Shown one piece after another: positions 11,420 to 22,139 of a stretch of 64,000 nucleotides of DNA (its first letter is position 1; each line of letters starts with the position of its first letter). Source of the DNA: Morinoia aosen (Eukaryota; Arthropoda; Malacostraca; Amphipoda; Talitridae); contig CM059559.1 in assembly GCA_030386875.1 (NCBI GenBank), positions 69,764,392 to 69,828,391 of the forward strand. Direction: 5' to 3'. Under the pieces are notes generated by a model. It did no database searches, was not told the DNA's origin, and worked only from the letters and a program-made list of their open reading frames with translations. The translations under genes and the position numbers were made by a program.

Positions 11420-13480
11420 GATGGATTTCACAATAAACAAATTTTCTAAAATATATCTGTTGACAGTTGCAAGTCAACACCACACAAACAAGGAACATCA
11501 AACTTTTACGATAAGTGCTGGTTACCAAGAATCAGAAAAAAAATTATTTTCGGGTGTATCGAAGAGAGGACAGAGGAGGGCACCACTGAATAAAGAAACC
11601 TGAAATGCGGGCTCTTATGCGTAGGGCATCAAACCGTAAGTCAGGAGGGAATCTCCTTACACCAAATACAGTTAACACACGCTCAGGCAGCGCTGACCGA
11701 AGTGGTCCTTAACATGTCCGAATATGTTCATTTAAGAAAGGTCTACGTAACTCCCAGCTCGGGTTCTCACTCATATACCAGAACAGATTAGATGTTAGGT
11801 TGGCTTAAACCGCTCTAGCAGCTAATAAAACCTTAAGGTGTCTCCAAGAGAGAAAGGAGGAAGGCACCAGTTGTAAGGAAAGTTTAAGTTAAGATAAGTT
11901 GTCAGAATAGTTTAATGCGGTTCATTAAACAAGACAAGGTGAAAGAAGAGTTGAGAGCTGAAACAAGACGTTAGTGAACCGAAATGTGGTCATTAAATAG
12001 TCCCGATATTTCCCTCCGGCACTAAAGCCTAATCAACTCTCAGCTGGCCCTCACTATTACACAGCAATATATATTTTCCGTCAATGCGTGCACGTAATCG
12101 TTCCCTACATTTGCAATCCTGCTCACCAACCAAAAATTCACCCAATCGGTACCTAATTTACGACGAAAGCGCGAAAACCATATGTATCTTCCGAAGAACA
12201 TATAAAAAAATTGGTATTATTCCTAATGAATCCTCGATGCTTCTACTTCACATGTGCAGCGATCCCCACCAGAAATTCTAATCTCACAAAAATAACACTT
12301 CCAGGATGCACCGCGATATGCTCAATCTCTGTTAGGGGCTTCGCTCACACAACCAACATCACAGAAGACAAAATAAATAACTTTTGCAGTTAAAGCCACG
12401 TTCTACTTATCTCGCCTGGAGCATACAAAGAAATGAAATGGTGTTTACTTACAGTTTTCTTTGTCCTTGGAAGCCGTTTCTCTTCGCTGCCGCTGGACTG
12501 GTTGTTTCTTCTTCTTTTCTCTTTTTTTTTCTTTCAGTCTCTCACCGCCTAATATCTCTATTAACCTCTCTCTCGCCACACACGATTGGAAAGATCCCAC
12601 CGCTGCCACCACTGAATATAATGGGTTTTTCTTCCACTCTATTCTCGTGCCCTTAATTCCTCATTTCTGTTTCCGTTCTGATAAACTCGTCGGCACGGCG
12701 TTACGTTAAGAGTTAAGAGGGTAGCGCGGAAGTGCTGCCACCACGAGGTATATATAGCCTCGACTAAAAATTAGAGATTGATTACGTTAGTTTCCAACTG
12801 TCAATTGAATACTTAGCTGGTGGCGTTAGCGCGCAAGCGGGAGCTCTTACGTCCACCCCTATTCTGATATACGACTTTTGGTAACTATGGCCGAGGGCCG
12901 ACAGCGCGTGTTTCAAAACGTGTGACGAGATCCACTATTGGAGAGAGAGGTAAGGGACGACTCCTGACGATTTACTCATTTATTGGGAAAGACTGGCCGT
13001 AATTAGCACTCACGAGTCTTAGATTTACACTAAGATTTAGCGGTATTTGACCTTCCCCGCAATTACTCTACAAAGACTTTACAACCAGCACCGTTCCAAC
13101 ACATACGCTAACGGGAGCACGTCTTCCGCACACAATATTGGCGATCGCCTGGATTTACGATGCAACACATATCACAGACTGTTTAACAGACAGTCAATAC
13201 TAACCCGACATCAATCCAAAATGAACGTTTCGCATACGTTCAACCACGAGCCCGGATTAAATAAAGCCCCCTATTTGCATCGCCGATCTCGGCCTGAAAA
13301 TTCATTAAACTCGATTGCAAAGATACGTACAAGCAGGGACTTACACTATCAAATTGATTCTCGGGCCTGAGAGATTACTAAGTCGATCACAACATCACGT
13401 ACCAGCAGGGACCTCCAACATAAATTCGACTCTGACTGTGACCTCGCTAGTTTACTGGAATTTTTCTAGGTATATGAATG
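11420..13480. other. No recognised gene
   Basis: Mixed-composition DNA with short frames only. A TATATATA box occurs at about 12751, and purine-rich GAGAGAAAGGAGG occurs near 11850. This could hold the 5' flank of the LTR remnant at 10963-11400, but no repeat pair was seen. Confidence 0.4.
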
Positions 13481-13559
13481 CCGTCTAGATCGTCTCACAA
13501 ATCAACCCTGAAAACTCCGGTTCGTCCGTCCGCGACTACGACTCCGCACGAAGTGTCCT

Positions 13560-13745
13560 TTACCCGTCACACTCACCCCGCTTGGACAGCGCTCCCCCCC
13601 CCCCCCGAAGGGGAGGGTGGTCGCCACACGAGCAGGGGGGTAACAAGAGGCGTGAAAGGTTCTGAGCCGCCCCTCCCCCACACAACCGGGGGTACGGCTG
13701 GGGGAGAGGGGTCGGGTCTCATGGGCCTTAACCGCCTCCCGTCAC
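13560..13745. other. GC-rich island with C-run
   Basis: Short GC-rich patch with a run of 14 C and several G- and C-clusters. It has open frames on both strands but no motif. It does not resemble rRNA or a tRNA. Confidence 0.5.
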
Positions 13746-13749
13746 GGTA

Positions 13750-14030
13750 ATTAATAATGGTTCGCTGCCGGTGCCTCGGGACTCGAGTGCGAGGTGCAGC
13801 TAGCCATGGTGTTCTCCCAATTTTATGACAATGTGGCTGCATGGGCCAGCGCATCAAATTATCGAATTTAATATGGGGAGGGTTTCTCTTCTGAGAACGT
13901 CCCGTTCATCTATTTCCCAAAACCAAAGCGCGAAAGCCGGCTTTCATTTACGACCCGTGTAATATGAAATGCTGTCTTCCCATCATATTATATTTTCCGC
14001 TCGGCAACGCTAACGGCTAAAATCCCTGAT
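13750..14030. other. No recognised feature
   Basis: Transition from the GC-rich island to repeat R2. Nothing was identified. Confidence 0.4.
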
Positions 14031-14640
14031 ATACAGTTGCTCACACTTCTAAAACGAAACTATTTCAAATTAAATAAATATATTTTTATTGCATACCATA
14101 AAATTCATCGTAATCTTTTAGCTCGATCAGAATAGCCATATTACAAATTTCAATAGCGAGATTATACGACATGGTTCAATACGTGCGGCCCAAATCTTAT
14201 CTTTAGCTTTTCCTTTGATATTTTCTCCCACACAGATCGACGTAATAAATTGAGAGAGGGAATGAGCGAGAAAGGTGAAGGGAAAAAAGATAAACAGAAC
14301 AGGGAGAAGATATTGCACCCTATGGTAAAAATTAAATTATAAGCTCTCAATGGTAATACTTACGCGTAAAATTCTTTGAATTTGGAAATTGAATTCTGGG
14401 CTGGATTTCAACAGCCTGTGGAATCTACTCATTTCTTTAGTAGATCTCCTATAACGAAATTTAGCAATCAGATTCCGGTAAATTTCGATTTTAAAATCGA
14501 CACTATTGCCTTCAAGCGTTTTGAAATAGTTTATATCACTTTCCATGTTTATTATTTAATTGTCACTTTAAAAATTGTCTTTTTTCTTAGGAAATTTGTA
14601 CGTCACTTTTTTTAGTACGAAAAATTACAGTACCTAAGAG
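14030..14640 (+). repeat. Dispersed repeat R2, copy 1
   Basis: Aligns in the same orientation with 61775-62605, sharing for example TTTAGCTCGATCA, ATGGTTCAATACGTGCGGCC and GACACTATTGCCTTCAAGCG with small changes. Copy 2 carries a 221-bp insertion. Copy 1 preserves the uninterrupted site (GATTTTAAAATCG near 14488). No coding was recognised. Confidence 0.8.
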
Positions 14641-14834
14641 AAGTTGAACCTCACACTAAGGCAGCTTTAACGATATTAGACATTAAATGCCATCACGAAC
14701 ATGTGACCGACAGCTCTCAAGACACCTAAACAGTGTGAGTGTGAGTGCGACGTAAGCACAGCTCTTCTAATGTCATGATCACAACATACCGTGATCATGA
14801 TAACACTGCCATTAGATGAAGGCAGTATAGCCAA

Positions 14835-14935
14835 GTTAGAGTCATGGAGTTGGAGTAGCTGGAGTCACATGTTGGAGTTCGAGTGGAGTTGGAGTCAGGG
14901 TCGCATTTTCGAGTGTGGTGGAGTGGAAGGCGATG
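14835..14935 (+). repeat. GGAGTT/GGAGTC hexamer repeat
   Basis: Imperfect GGAGTTGGAGTC-type units. It is the reverse complement of the GACTCC-rich block inside both R1 copies (about 6255-6340 and 58905-58980), so this is probably a fragment of the same repeat family. Confidence 0.6.
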
Positions 14936-14989
14936 TCGTTCATAAGCATGTGGTGAAGCCTAGGTCGGAGTCGCTATTTGTTGGTGAAA

Positions 14990-16045
14990 TATCAATTTAT
15001 TACGGTGCCTGTATTTTATCCCACGTACCCATGTCTGTCTGTTGTTTGTTAATGCGAATCCTGCGAGGATGAAGGAGTTGTTGTTCTGAAATTGTAGATT
15101 GATTTTCATGAAAATCCTGTTCGAAGATTAGCAGTGAACTCACTTTCACGTTCCACAAGTCATTCAAATTGATAGCAAAATTATTTATGTCGACTATTAT
15201 GAGCAACAAAACCATCACTTCGATATAGCAGGGCGACTGTCATTTGCGTTATAGCGATTTTTATCCAATATTCTCTACTTGTGTTTTTATATATGATTTT
15301 TGGTCATGTTTCTGTTTCACATGACTGAAAAGAAAAGAATGAGAAGTATGCAAGCTTAGCATGCGTTTCTGAAACAAATTTTATTGCCATCTATAAGATG
15401 AGCAAGCTGTGAAATTCATTGTGCAGGCTTTAAGTGTGTACTTGTTTCTTTATGTTCGCGTTGTGCTGCGTTTAGTATAACTCGTTTTTGGCTAACCTTG
15501 TCTCTATGTATTCTAGTAGCGTTTTGTGACATAATTGTTTTAGAAAGATTATAGAATTTCAAAAAATACTGGCCCTTAATAAAAATGGCGTAATTCGTAT
15601 CCAAACATGTTTACGTGTCAGGATCTGATGAACCATAGAGAATTGCAACTTTCTATTTTTAAGCATGGAATGAATCTACTTTGTTTGTGATAATAAAGGC
15701 AGAGTGCGGCCCAAATTTTAGCCTCACAATTACGGCCAGCTGATTTGTGCTAGTTTGCCTATATAGTGGAGCTAGAAATAAAGCCTACTCACTACACGAG
15801 AAGAAAACTGGATTTTAAACAGTTACAACTACGAGCCTCGGAAAACGAGCGGAAGATATGAAAACGGACACGCGATCAACTCGTCTCGGATGATGAAGGA
15901 AGAAATTATAAAATCGTCGTCGATGACTCGTGCTATTTGAAGTTCGAAGGTGCAATAGTTTAGAAATTCGACTCAGTGGAAAATGAGACTTATTGGCCGA
16001 CCTCCCTGCCTGCCTGCTCTACTCTCATTTATATGAAAGCATTTT
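14990..16045 (+). repeat. Long direct repeat LDR-a flanking MULE copy B
   Basis: About 1.05 kb, near-identical and in the same orientation as 18101-19145. It runs from ATCAATTTATTACGGTGCC to the block ending GACCTCCCTGCCTGCCTGC. LDR-b is continuous with MULE sequence, and the start of an LDR is also visible at the left end of copy A (bases 1-70, reverse). The repeat ends with a partial copy of the module of about 175 bp described in the findings. Confidence 0.85.
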
Positions 16046-16214
16046 TTCATTTATATGCAAGCATTTATTTAAATATAAATGCATGATCACACAACAAATG
16101 TATAGTTTTTTTACGTGAACGCTTTACAATAATTAAGAGATGACGAGTTAGGTAATGTTACGAGTTGAGAGGGAACAGAACAAAAAAAAAACAATTATCT
16201 TTAGTTAAAATGCC

Positions 16215-16340
16215 AGTTGTCAGTTTAGTACACACATATGTGCATATATACATGTAAATATATACACATATACATGCACATACATACCTACGCACTTATA
16301 TACACCTAACACGCAAACATACACAAATACATTTCTATGC
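16215..16340. repeat. Microsatellite (ACATACATAT type) in MULE copy B
   Basis: Reverse complement of the run at 1845-1945, at the equivalent position of the element. Confidence 0.75.
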
Positions 16341-17057
16341 ATCGAGGCAATCACAATATATGCGCGTTCTATCAAAATGCTGTGCGATGTTCTGAAATAT
16401 GGGATAATGAGCAAAGGAAGATTCGCGACATCTCTTTCAGTTTTCTGTTGCTGCTTACAATTCCTAATGAAATATTGTAACGATGTTCTATTAAATATTG
16501 TATCGAACAGATCATTGGTTGATAAGCGTCTTATTTATCATATGTCGGTGATCGCGCAACAAATATACTTGCATATATACTTTATAGATGCTGTACAATA
16601 ATCAAGTAAAATGAAGTATTACGTAGTGACACATTCACCTATCTACGTACGCATATCGTGCACAAGTACACATATACACAAGTAAGCATGTGCGCAAATA
16701 TCAGCGTAAACTAATCAGTATACACTAGCATTCCAATCGAGGGAATCGGAGAAAATATCTTTTATCATGTCATGAATTTTATGAAATTTCCGTACTAAAA
16801 ATAGCGGCACAAAACAGACTACCTTAGTCAGAAACATGAAAGCGATCTTTCTTCAACGGTTCCCAAGTACAGAATATTTCCAGAAGCACGCGAGGCTTAG
16901 GTACAGTTGTTATAATATATTATATTGCGTAAGAGATTATATGATAATTTGCAATACACTAGCCTACCCAGAGCATTTTAGGACGTGACGAAGAGAGAAA
17001 CATGAATGTCTTATAGGGGTCAGAAGTCCATCAAGCAAGATTTGGTGGCTCAAAGAT

Positions 17058-17750
17058 TTGAACCTGGAAACTAAAAACAAACGAAATATCATTCAAGCAA
17101 CGAGTTGGCTTTCCAGTGACGAAATTGATGCCTTTTGTACTCTTATTCGCAGGGAGAACCAACAATACAGACTTCACTCCCCCCTGACGGTTTTCGAACC
17201 GAAGCCGCTGAGCTGTCACTCAGAGCTGTTTGTCCAAATATTAAATACCCCGTATTTGCAATGTGCGGTAAAGGTCCGTGAAGAAGGTTACAAAAAAGCT
17301 AGTGACACAGGAAGTCATTGGGTCGTCGTGACTAACGCACTGTGTCGCGACCGAGCTGAAGAAGGCGTCGCGCGCGTCCAGTACCTGTGCTCTTTGAATG
17401 GTAATCCCAGTCGTGATGTGATAATCTACTTGAAAAATTTATACGCGAACGTGAAGAACATAAGACACATTCTGATAGAGTGTCTAGGAGTACAACACCA
17501 AAGGGATGGAGCGAGTTGCGGACCATTCTCCCTGGCATTTTTCACGTCCGTGGTAAATGGAGAAAACCCGTGCCTCGTCACTTATGTGAAGGAGGAAATG
17601 CGTTCCCATATCATATATTGTCTTGAAGCACACTCTATAATACCCTTCCCTTCGTTGAAAAAAGAGAAAAATTTCACGATGAAAGGGAGGAAAACCATTG
17701 GACTGCACGGACCCGAAGTTATTACCCGTCAAACAATTAGCCTAGAATAA
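17058..17750 (+). CDS. Ulp1-like (C48 family) cysteine protease of the MULE, open frame
   Basis: A 230-residue uninterrupted frame and the best-preserved coding unit of this element family here. Visible signatures: WLSSDEIDAF near residues 17-26 (typical domain start); GSHWVVV with the likely catalytic His87; and QRDGASCGPFSLAF with the oxyanion Gln148 and nucleophile Cys154. Where the family normally has an Asp (YDSL-like strand), this protein reads YLCSL (Cys111), so the triad may be altered or use another acidic residue. Ulp1 proteases cleave SUMO or SUMO-like conjugates. In transposons they may act on the transposase or on host silencing factors, but this is not known. Copy A has the same frame broken once. 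The Met start is chosen because it precedes the conserved domain start; an upstream in-frame extension cannot be excluded. Confidence 0.6.
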   Translation: MNLETKNKRNIIQATSWLSSDEIDAFCTLIRRENQQYRLHSPLTVFEPKPLSCHSELFVQILNTPYLQCAVKVREEGYKKASDTGSHWVVVTNALCRDRAEEGVARVQYLCSLNGNPSRDVIIYLKNLYANVKNIRHILIECLGVQHQRDGASCGPFSLAFFTSVVNGENPCLVTYVKEEMRSHIIYCLEAHSIIPFPSLKKEKNFTMKGRKTIGLHGPEVITRQTISLE

Positions 17751-18100
17751 TAACTTGGATGTCTCGAATAGCGTAGGTTTTTCGTGCGGCTATTATAACT
17801 TACTTATGAGATTCCTTCAAATGAGCGAGATTAGTCAAATTATGAATGGTAATTTATATTTCTGTCGAAGGAATATGAAATATCTTAAGTTGCAAGTTCA
17901 TCCATCAGTGTCTCGTGAATACCAGCCGCTTCCCGAGCATTTAAAAAAACAAAACTGCTGAAGAATGTAATGAAAAGGAAAATATTTCACTTCAGATCGC
18001 AAATCTCAGATCCTTTGTCTGCAAAGTGCAGTTGATTATGAAACAATAATTAGGTTCATAAATCACCTATGCGTAGAATCTTTTTACCTATTTGTTGTTG

Positions 18101-19145
18101 TGATATCAATTTATTACGGTGCCTGTATTTTATCCCACGTACTTATGTCTGTCTGTTGTTTGTTAATGCGAATCCTGCGAGAATGAAGGAGTTGTTGTTC
18201 TGAAACTGTAGCTTGATTTTCATGAAAATCCTGTTCGAAGATTAGCAATGAACTCATTTTCACGTTCACTAAGTCACTAAAATTTATAACAAAATTATTT
18301 TTGTCGACTATTATGAGCAACAAAACCGTCACTTCGATATAGCAGGGCGGCTGCCATTTGCGTTGTTGCGATTTTTATCCAATTTTCTTTACTTGTGTTT
18401 TATATATGATTTTTGGTCATGCTTCTGTTTCAAATGACTGAAAAGAAAAGAATGAGAAGTATCCAAGCTAAGCATACGTTTCTGGAAACAAATTTTATTG
18501 CATTCTATAAGATGAGCAAGCTGTGAAATTCATTGTGCAGGCTTTAAGTGTGTACTTGTTTCTTTATGTGAGCGTTGGGCTACGTTTAGTATAACTCATT
18601 TTTGGCTAACCTTGTTTCTATGTATTCTAGTAGCGTTTTTGACATAATTGTTTTAGAAAGATTGTAGAATTTCATAAAATACTGGCCCTTAATAAATGTG
18701 GCGTAATTCGAATCCAAACACGTTTACGTGCCAGGATCTGAGGAACCATAGAGAATATCAACTTTCTATTTTTATGCATGGAATGAATCTACATTGTTTG
18801 TGATAATAAAGGCAGAGTGCGGCCCAAATTTTAGCCTCACTATTACGGCCAGCTGATTTGTGCTAGTTTGCCTATAAAGTGGGGCTAGAAATAAAGCCTA
18901 CTCACTACACGAGAAGAAAACTGAATTTTAAACAGTTACAACGACGAGCTTCGGAAAACGAGTGGCATATATGAAAACGGACATGCGATCAACTCGTCTC
19001 GGATGATGAAGGAAGAAATTATAAAATCGTCGTCGATGACCCATGCTATTTGAAGTTCGAAGGTGCAATAGTTTAGAAATTTGATCAGCGGACAATGAGA
19101 CTTATTGGCCGACCTCCCTGCCTGCCTGCTGAACTCTCATTTGAA
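18101..19145 (+). repeat. Long direct repeat LDR-b
   Basis: Second copy of LDR-a with scattered single-base differences and small indels. It is joined to MULE copy B on its left, as expected from copy A, where the equivalent junction lies near base 70. It ends at CTGCCTGCCTGCTG and is followed directly by repeat R4. Confidence 0.85.
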
Positions 19146-19497
19146 TGCAAGCAATATGCGACTGCTGAATGAAGGACTTCAGTTAGTTAGAACTTTTACG
19201 ATATTTCAAATATTGAACCGTTAAGTAATTATTCTTTACGATAGTCTCCAATATTTAAAATATCATGCATTTGCTGATAATGGAGAAACAAGAAAATATT
19301 CACTGAAACATGAAAGAAACATGAAAATATTAGACAAATGAAAATATTCACTGGATTCCAAAGTAAAACAAGGCTTAACGTATGTGGTAACGATGGAGAG
19401 TCATGCAAAAAGTCATGCGCAGCGATGCGATTTGAACCCGTGACACCTTCACGGAAGGGAACTTGGTCATGCGAGCACCAAAAGTTGGTTTGATAGG
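19146..19497 (+). repeat. Dispersed repeat R4, decayed copy with tRNA-like segment
   Basis: Starts GCAAGCAATATGCGACTGCTGAAT, shared with 63600, and contains a minus-strand tRNA-like B-box segment (GATTTGAACCCGTGACACC) equivalent to 63776-63795. It is probably a tRNA-derived SINE-like family. This copy has an internal rearrangement with repeated AAAATATTCACTG. Confidence 0.6.
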
Positions 19498-20742
19498 TTC
19501 TTTCTCATTTTTTAATGAACAGGCAGAGCACATCAGAGGTGTTTATTATTCCTTCACTAAATGCATATGTTTCGAAAATTGATACAAATTTCAGAGTTTT
19601 ATTTTCACTTGAACACTTTTGTACGTATAGGTAGGCCCATGTGTAGAAGAGAGCAAGAAAACTATCACTAGATGTACAAAAACTATCACACTATGCAGTC
19701 CTGAAATACGTCAAACTTCATTAAATTCAGTTCGGACACCTCTGTTGTATTTTATTGATGAACCATATTTCACAACTGGAGAACAGGTCAAGAAGGTTAC
19801 CTGGGGATCAGGTACTGACGACAGTGCACCGGGTAAAACTTGTGATGTTGCTTGCAACCGAGAGTATTTGTGCGAGAGGTCCCATCAATGTACAAAATTT
19901 CTGGATTAAGGAACGTATTTGCAGTTTTACATTATAAACAGGAGAATCAAATTGCACCACTCGCATGACACCATATGTGCAATGATATTGTGCATATGCA
20001 AAAAGCACTTTGCATATTACATCTGTTATAGTGTATATGCGTAATTGCATATGTGATTTTGCATTTGGACAAGATAATTTTTTTGCATTGCGTAAAACAT
20101 TCTGCATATCTCTTTGAGTGCATGTATGCAAGTTGTGCAATGGCACAGCTCTACTTATAATATTGCCTCACAAAAGTCACGTAAGAGAGATGAAAATGAT
20201 CATTCTGAACCTAGAAAAAAATTCGTCACCTCCGGGATTCGAAGAGGCACGATGTGAGTGAGTGTGCCTACATGGCTATGGACCAGCATTTGAACAGTAC
20301 GTCATAAGTTAGGTGAGGGCGGTATTTGCGAGCGCGGATTATCGGTCAAGAAGAAGCTGGAGAACCTTGCTCTCAGTCTTCTCAGAGGTAACTTATGAGA
20401 GTTATATTATATACTCACATTTGGAGGATGAATTGACGCTTAAAATGAACCCAATTTCAAAATTTTTAGGTGCAATAGTTCAGGAATTATAACGGTTTCA
20501 AAATGAGCCTTATAGGGGAAATCGGCCGACCATTGACGGGCCACGAGAGGTTCTCTTCCTGCCCTCCACAGGAGCGTAAAATATTTTTTAATTACATAAT
20601 TATGTTGTACTCGTCACGCCCATTAATTTGGTACTAATTTCAATATTGTACGTCTTATAGTTTGGAAATTACCCTGTTTGTCAGGGTAATTCGCGAAGGA
20701 TCTTAGATGGGTTCTCTAAAATAGCTAGCCGGTTGTAAATAT
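19498..20742 (+). repeat. Dispersed repeat R3, copy 1
   Basis: Reverse-orientation match to 55195-56615. Landmarks are CCTGGGGATCAGGTACTGACG (19801) and a TGCATAT-rich middle. It also has a segment with two tRNA-like B boxes (about 20225-20300) and one unit of the 175-bp-type module (about 20440-20580). Copy 2 has two to three units of that module. Not classified. Confidence 0.75.
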
Positions 20743-20815
20743 CGTGAATCGAACCTTCAGCTGGTTTCCATTTTCACAACGCTAGCCCGACACGTTACCA
20801 CTAGACTAAACAGGT
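20740..20815 (-). repeat. tRNA-like remnant (SINE head or tRNA pseudogene)
   Basis: On the minus strand the sequence has a good A-box region (TAGTCTAGTGGTAACG) and a B-box (AAGGTTCGATTCAC) at roughly tRNA spacing. Stem pairing is poor, so it is not called as a working tRNA gene. Confidence 0.5.
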
Positions 20816-21005
20816 CTGTTGTCCAAGGGAAATTTTAGGCTATTTAAACTTAGTTTTTTTGAATACGGGAGAAAAAATGCTTCAATTTTTAAATTTCACA
20901 GTCATGTTAAAACTTTCTTTACTTTCATTCAGTGAGAAGAAAAAAAATATATTTAATTTAGGTATCAGCGGTACGTTTTGTTATCATGAAAAAAGGGTCA
21001 TCATT

Positions 21006-21077
21006 TGCGAGATTCGAACCCGTGATGTCTTCGCCTTACCTTCCAGCAGTGGCGCCTTAGACCACATGGCGACCACG
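21006..21077 (-). repeat. tRNA-like remnant (SINE head or tRNA pseudogene)
   Basis: On the minus strand, GTGGTCTAAGGCG resembles an A-box and GGGTTCGAATCTC is a near-perfect B-box, with a variable arm between them like Leu or Ser tRNAs. The acceptor stem does not pair convincingly. It is followed by AT-rich sequence, as expected for a SINE body. Confidence 0.5.
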
Positions 21078-21099
21078 AAATGTAAATTTGCGTGAAATT

Positions 21100-21830
21100 G
21101 ATGCGTATACTTTTTACATATCTTCTCATTGTATAAATTATATCGTTTTAGTATCTATTCAGAATTTTATATTCAATTTTGTTTGTTTCAATAGTTTTTT
21201 ACATAATACTTCAGAAGTTAATCATAATGGATTGAAATTTGACATGTCTACTACGAATTCTCAGTTCATTTTCCATGTACGCCTTAGAAAAAATAGTTGA
21301 ACGGGGCACTAATTTGAATGTCGAACAACTTTTGTAAATAAGGAAAATGATAAAACGGAAATAGTTTTTAATAATGAAACCCTTATGGGTAGATTATGAA
21401 AATTCAAATTTATGTCTGAAAGATGCTTAGTCGTTTGTGTAAGTCGTTTCTGCTTATAAAAAAGTTAAAAATTCGTCAATGAAAAATCTTCTATCAAATT
21501 TTTGTCTTAAATAATTTCCATTATAAGCTAATTGTGGCAAATTATGCTCTAACTGGTAGTTTGATTACTACTTACAAGATTACGCATGTAGTATTAGGGC
21601 AGGCTTATTGCTTGCTCACTGAACTTAACGCCGCTCAGCGTCTCGTGATAGAAAAGCTCCTCAACCGGTATCCTCGGAGCTCAATTCGTACCCGCCTTCT
21701 CACCGCTCGCCCCTCAAGACAGCCTTAGCCCGGGTTACTAGGCGCCCCTGATTTGCGCGCTCCAACTCCTTCGTCTCGAGTTGCACCTCACGAGCCGCCC
21801 TCTCAGGGCAGAAACTTGATCCCTCGGAGG
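21100..21830. other. No recognised feature
   Basis: AT-rich to 21600, then moderate GC. The latter may be the 5' leader or LTR of the element starting near 22140, but no second LTR copy was found. Confidence 0.4.
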
Positions 21831-21837
21831 CTTCAGG

Positions 21838-22130
21838 CGGCTCGAGATATGAGGCGAGAGAGACATGAGGTGGGAGAGAGAAATGAGGCGAGAGAGACAT
21901 GAGGCGAGTGAGAGACATGAGGTGGGAGAGAGATATGAGGTGTGAGAGAGACATGAGGTGTGAGAGAGACATGAGGCGTGAGGGAGACATGAGGTGGGAG
22001 AGACATGAGGTGTGAGAAAGACATGAGGTGTGAGAGAGACATGAGGTTTGAGAGACATGAGGTGTGAGAGAGACATTAGGTGTGAGAGAGACATTAGGTG
22101 TGAGAGAGACATGAGGTGTGAGAGAATGAG
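21838..22130 (+). repeat. 18-bp purine-rich minisatellite (GACATGAGGTGTGAGAGA)
   Basis: About 16 imperfect units of 16-20 bases, nearly all purine on the plus strand apart from the ATG and TGTG positions. Long minus-strand frames across it (repeats of HVSLTP) are artefacts. Confidence 0.9.
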
Positions 22131-22139
22131 AGAAAGAGA

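Larger units (their letters stand above)
16046..18100 (+). mobile_element. MULE/Phantom-like element, copy B (partial, transposase missing)
   Basis: Reverse-orientation match to copy A from about position 2110 down to 75. It carries the spacer, the microsatellite (16215-16340) and the Ulp1-like frame, but no transposase. It lies between two long direct repeats. The simplest readings are a recombination product between tandem elements, or an element whose termini are these repeats. Confidence 0.6.

Noticed and set aside
13560-13745. rRNA fragment or CpG-island promoter
   Set aside because: No rRNA signature was seen. The patch is short, dominated by a C-run and G-clusters, and no gene start is adjacent.
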